Positions 60,631 through 64,000 of a stretch of DNA of 64,000 nucleotides are shown in pieces. Source of the stretch: Meira nashicola (lineage: Eukaryota > Basidiomycota > Exobasidiomycetes > Exobasidiales > Brachybasidiaceae); NCBI GenBank assembly GCA_001600355.1, contig BCJU01000004.1:620001-684000 (forward strand). Reading direction: 5' to 3'. Below the pieces are notes generated by a model. The model was not told where the DNA came from and did no database searches. It saw only the letters and a list, made by a program, of their open reading frames with translations. The position numbers were made by a program, and so were the translations under genes. Each line of letters starts with the position of its first letter. Position 1 is the first letter of the stretch.

Positions 60631-62406
60631 ATGGTAAGTAGATTTGGTAATGCACCACATAGACACATCGTTAATACAGTCATTCTATTTTTCACCTTTT
60701 CGTCTCAAAGTCTCTCCAATACTTGGCAGATATCGAGAGCACTGATGGTCCAAGTAAGTGAAAAAGGAGAGCATATACTGTCACAATTGACCTCCATGCT
60801 GACTTCCATGTTTCTCTGTAGGTGGACGGGACGAAATTTTTGCCTTACATTGGCTAGAGGATGGTATAATATTGGGAGGAACTGCCAAAGGACATCTTCA
60901 TGCATGGTGAGTGAAAAGATTTCGTATTCATGCACAGTACATGCGCTCATCAAGATTGCTTGCTCCTAATAAAAGGCATGCTACAAACGGCCAGTATCTT
61001 GGTAAATCAGAAATCAGAGCTCATGGCATCGGCATACATTTCATCTCCTCATCAAGACAGAATAAAGTAGTGCTAACAGCTGCACTAGATGGGACGGTTG
61101 CCTTGTGGGACACTTCCGACATAAGCGCTTTACTCCAGAGCTCCGAAGCAAATACCAATGGAGGGGATGAGGAATCTTCTCGCACACAGCAATCAGGTGT
61201 ATTCCCTTTGACGCTTCTGAAGAGTATGAAGTTTAGCAAGGATAATGCTGAACAATCAGTGAACGAAAACGACGGAGTGAATGAAGCACCTGCTCTAGAC
61301 AGCAAAAGTGAGTACTTAATGTATGCATCACAAAACTGAGAAATGCTTACACAATTTGATTATTACAGGAATATACTGTGCTATTTTACATCCTACGGAA
61401 CCGATATTCATGACGACTGGCTCAAAGGCTGAGCTCACCATACGATCATATGACAAAGAATCGCGTCAACTCGGAGAGGTGATTTCATCGATTTCCTCGG
61501 AAGATGCAAGTGAAAGTGGTGAAAAGAACGGTCAATCTCAAGAAAGTTCCAATAGCTCGAAAGTGAGAGACTTTGGGCAATGCCTATTAGTGCACGATTC
61601 GGGCAAAACTGTTGCACTTGGAACGATTGAAGGATTTGTTCACCTCTTTCAGATTGAAGAAAAGAAGCTTCTAGTTTCCATTAAGTCAAGTGGCCAAGCT
61701 GTGAAATGTTTGCATTTTACACCAAATGATGAACTACTTGTAGGAGGTAATGATGGAAATGTTTCAGTATTTGACGTTCAACAATATGTGCCAAAATCAT
61801 CGTCAAGGTTTGCTGTAACAGAAGATGAAGATTTATTTGATGATGGCTTGGATGAATTTGCCGACGATTTTACCCAAAGTCAACATAGCATTCATACAAT
61901 GAGTCAAACTAGTTCTTTGTCTAGCATTTTCAGCCAAACGCAACCTTCTCGATCATCATCTTCGAAACCGGTAAGGAGCTGGTCATCGCATTCGAGATGG
62001 TTGACAGGTGTGAAAGCTTCTTCAGATGGCCGGATTGTTGCTACGAGGTACGTGATTGGTATTTGTTATTTTATATGTGATGTGTATCTGACTGAATGCT
62101 TCTTTTTCCAGTTCTATTGATGGTCATGTGCGTATATGGGATTTCAAAAATCCATCAACACAAGCACTTTGTAACATTAAACAAGAGAAAGATATATACG
62201 CTATTGAATGGAAACCGATTTGCATAGACGAGCAAGAAGATTCGCAAGAGAGACCCGCAAAAAGGTGCAAGACTGTACCTATCAGTAGTAGAGCAATGAC
62301 AGCTGCTGCTCAAAGTGCAAAAACAGCTTCCATGTTTGTCACTGCAGGTGCTGATGGTAAAGTGCGATGGTATAGAATGGCAGGTGGGAATACAGCGAAT
62401 GTATAA
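60631..62406 (+). CDS. SKI8: WD-repeat protein of the SKI8/WDR61 type
   Basis: Six exons: 60631-60633 (ATG only), 60711-60753, 60822-60906, 60976-61307, 61369-62047 and 62112-62406, in frame for 478 residues. WD repeats are recognisable: DEIFALHWLEDGIILGGTAKGHLHAW, VVLTAALDGTVALWD, VKCLHFTPNDELLVGGNDGNVSVFD, SSHSRWLTGVKASSDG...SSIDGHVRIWD and a final MFVTAGADGKVRWY. The SxxSRWLxxVxxSxDG/SSxDxxVRxWD pair is the part most like Ski8/WDR61. Ski8 scaffolds the Ski2-Ski3 helicase that feeds the cytoplasmic exosome and acts in meiotic break formation. It is longer than Ski8 (about 400) because of two charged inserts. WDR55/Jip5 is the alternative. Confidence 0.7.
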
Positions 62407-62585
62407 TTTGATGTCACGAAAGCCACATGACGAGCTTTTAAAGGCTGTTATTAGACAACATTATGTACTTTTACCATGCTTACTCAATCATTTACCTAGA
62501 GAATATGTACATTATAGATTGAAATCGTTACAGAGCACTATTTGATGATTGATACAGTGAAAAGAAGTTAGCTGAGATGAGAGAA

Positions 62586-63438
62586 TTAGTGCAATACTTC
62601 AGGAGCTAAGATACCAAGTTCAACCCATTTCTCGATTAAATCACATACGCCCGGATATCCTTGTCCGCTTGCATTATTTTGTGGTCCACGAAAATCGGCA
62701 AAATTGAAAAGGTCAAATTCGTTTCCGAAAGCGATAAAATGAGCGAATAAGCTATTAAAATGACCTTCTGCACATAAATTGACGATCCAATGAAATTGTG
62801 CATGATAAATATGAGCGAAAACACGAAGTAATTGTTTATAAATATGTTTTGCCGTGGCTGGGAATGTAGGTGGGAATTCTCTTGATGCTTTTGTTGGAAA
62901 AGTTGCTTCATCACTTAAAAGTCCACCAACCCAAGTCATAACATAATCTATATATTGTGGAGCAGGTAGTTTTACCTGTCTCTTATTCTGATCGATCCAT
63001 GTATAATCCAATCCAATTCCTGCAGACATTGTAGGATTATTCTGAATCGTACAAAATTCCGTTAGCATGCCATAGAATTGATTTAGATTATTAAAAAAGT
63101 CGAAAACTGTAAAGCAACAGAAAGGGGAATGTAAGATTCTTTGTTGATCAAATGTATGCATACGAGAATTATCACTTACGATTAACGGCAATCCATTCAT
63201 TTTTGTCAACATATTTGGGTAAAACTACGATAGTTTTAAAGCTACCTTTGATCAATGCACTTCTAACGAAAGGATTACAAAGGTAAAGAGGTTTACTCAA
63301 ACCATTTGCGCCACCTTGAACACCGCCAACTTGATTAGCCAGAGCATTTGATTGTGCAGCTCCAAAAGGCATATCAGGAAGTGTAGGTGACTTTTTCGGT
63401 CGAGAAGATCGACCCATCGATCTGAAAAAGTTTGACAT
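62586..63438 (-). CDS. MOB2: MOB2, co-activator of the NDR/LATS kinase Cbk1/Orb6
   Basis: Two exons: 63438-63180 and 63106-62586 with a 73-nt intron (GTAAGT...TTACAG), giving 259 residues. The N-terminus MSNFFRSMGRSSRPKKSP and the following KPLYLCNPFVRSALIKGSF, VLPKYVDKNEWIAVN and KLPAPQYIDYVMTWV follow fission-yeast Mob2, as does the FPTKASREFPPTF motif, rather than Mob1. The Zn-site region FRVFAHIYHAQFHWIVNL-type helix (here LLRVFAHIYHAQF) is present. Mob2 activates the NDR kinase that controls polarity and cell separation. The stop is reached without a further intron. Confidence 0.9.
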
Positions 63439-63807
63439 GTTTGTTATTTGGTCTCTCTTTGAGGTGTAAGACTGCGATCTCTGCTGATTGAACTGATGCT
63501 CGTCCAGCGAACACAATCTTGTAACAAACAGTATATGGTCGAGAAGATGTATGAAAAGTGCGGAGCGGCTAAGCGGTTTTACATACATGTTGAGCTTTAA
63601 AATCAATTCAGCACTAAAGCACTCTCTTGTGCAATAAATAGGTCAAAGCGTACGCGTCAGACAAAATGATACTCCTGCTTTTCAAGCTAGCTAGCAAATT
63701 ATCAAGGCCCTATTTGGCATACGCCATTTGATTATTTCTGAGATGTATAAAAGATATAATGCATTGAATTAACGTTCCAAATAAAATAAGTAAAAAAGAA
63801 AGAGTAT
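63439..63807. promoter_or_regulatory. Region between MOB2 and the partial ABC transporter gene
   Basis: 369 bp holding the MOB2 promoter and the 3' end of the next minus-strand gene. The MOB2 frame is open upstream to 63606 but adds no family-like sequence. A GCTAGCTAGC-type segment lies near 63687-63693. Nothing else is seen. Confidence 0.4.
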
Positions 63808-64000
63808 TTATACAATGTCCAATTTGGCTGCAGGAGCAGGTACGGTAAGGATAGGATTATTGGCATTTCCGCTATCTGTATGTTTTGCTGCTTCAGCGAT
63901 AGCACGTTTAATTTCTTCTCTTGAAATATTTGCTTTTTCACACATTGAATAAAAGATTGAACCTTTATCGAATAAATCTAAAGGAGTACCAAATTCTGCA
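63808..64000 (-). CDS. C-terminal end of an ABC transporter (ABCC/MRP-like), cut by window edge
   Basis: On the minus strand a frame of 64 codons enters from the right edge and ends at TAA 63808-63810. It reads AEFGTPLDLFDKGSIFYSMCEKANI, then a helical, charged end finishing PAAKLDIV. The order A/V-E-[FY]-[DG]-[ST]-P-x-x-L and F-Y-x-[ML]-C/V is the segment after the H-loop of the second nucleotide-binding domain in ABCC-type exporters. The rest of the gene, including membrane domains and Walker motifs, lies outside the window. Substrate unknown. Confidence 0.72.
   Translation of the reverse strand, partial: AEFGTPLDLFDKGSIFYSMCEKANISREEIKRAIAEAAKHTDSGNANNPILTVPAPAAKLDIV

Overview
The window is nuclear DNA from a filamentous or yeast-like fungus, most likely an intron-poor basidiomycete, possibly Ustilaginomycotina; the species cannot be named from sequence alone. 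Supporting signs are GTAAGT/GTGAGT-type spliceosomal introns of about 50-200 nt at 0-5 per gene, many long single-exon genes, moderate AT-richness, and genes such as an eIF5-mimic (BZW) protein, a UBE2S-like E2, ARPC3 and GMF that budding yeast lacks or has diverged from. I infer 27 protein genes (two cut by the window edges), plus two weak small ORFs or proteins, one intron-containing tRNA gene and one tRNA-like relic.

Positions 1-16,100 form an accessory metabolic region. After a partial gene and a 125-bp tandem repeat built from hairpins, a peroxisome-targeted 4-coumarate-CoA-ligase-like enzyme (745-2508, minus) and a Baeyer-Villiger monooxygenase (3791-5458, plus) diverge from one 1.3-kb promoter holding four GCGGGG (Mig1/CreA-like) sites. 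A tRNA-Arg(CCG), a UBE2S-like E2 and a small secreted or membrane-anchored protein follow. Then come four tandem minus-strand transporters of the Jen1/sialate-type major facilitator family, in two subfamily pairs (8091-16,016). Ketone oxidation, acid activation and carboxylate import could form a carbon-use module; that is inference.

Positions 16,800-64,000 are mainly housekeeping genes on alternating strands: BZW/5MP, an Age2-type ArfGAP, a homeodomain factor behind 3.7 kb of noncoding DNA, the eEF2 methyltransferase EFM3/FAM86, the Leu5-type CoA carrier, UFD1, glutamate-cysteine ligase, an unknown mitochondrial-type protein, exosome RRP40, APC/C subunit CDC16, helicase RRP3, Ran/GSP1, GIS2/CNBP, ARPC3, NUP42-like, HUT1, an unknown Ser-rich protein, GMF, a PX-BAR nexin (VPS17-like), a SWIB/DEK_C protein (UAF30-like), a SKI8-like WD protein, MOB2 and the C-terminus of an ABC transporter.

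Most promising for follow-up are the hairpin minisatellite (393-682), the divergent CoA ligase/BVMO promoter, the transporter array including one frameshifted or cryptically spliced member, the E2 with a UBE2S-like Arg-Leu tail, and two genes whose start codon is fused to an identical 5' splice site. Exon joins were worked out by hand from frame and family conservation.
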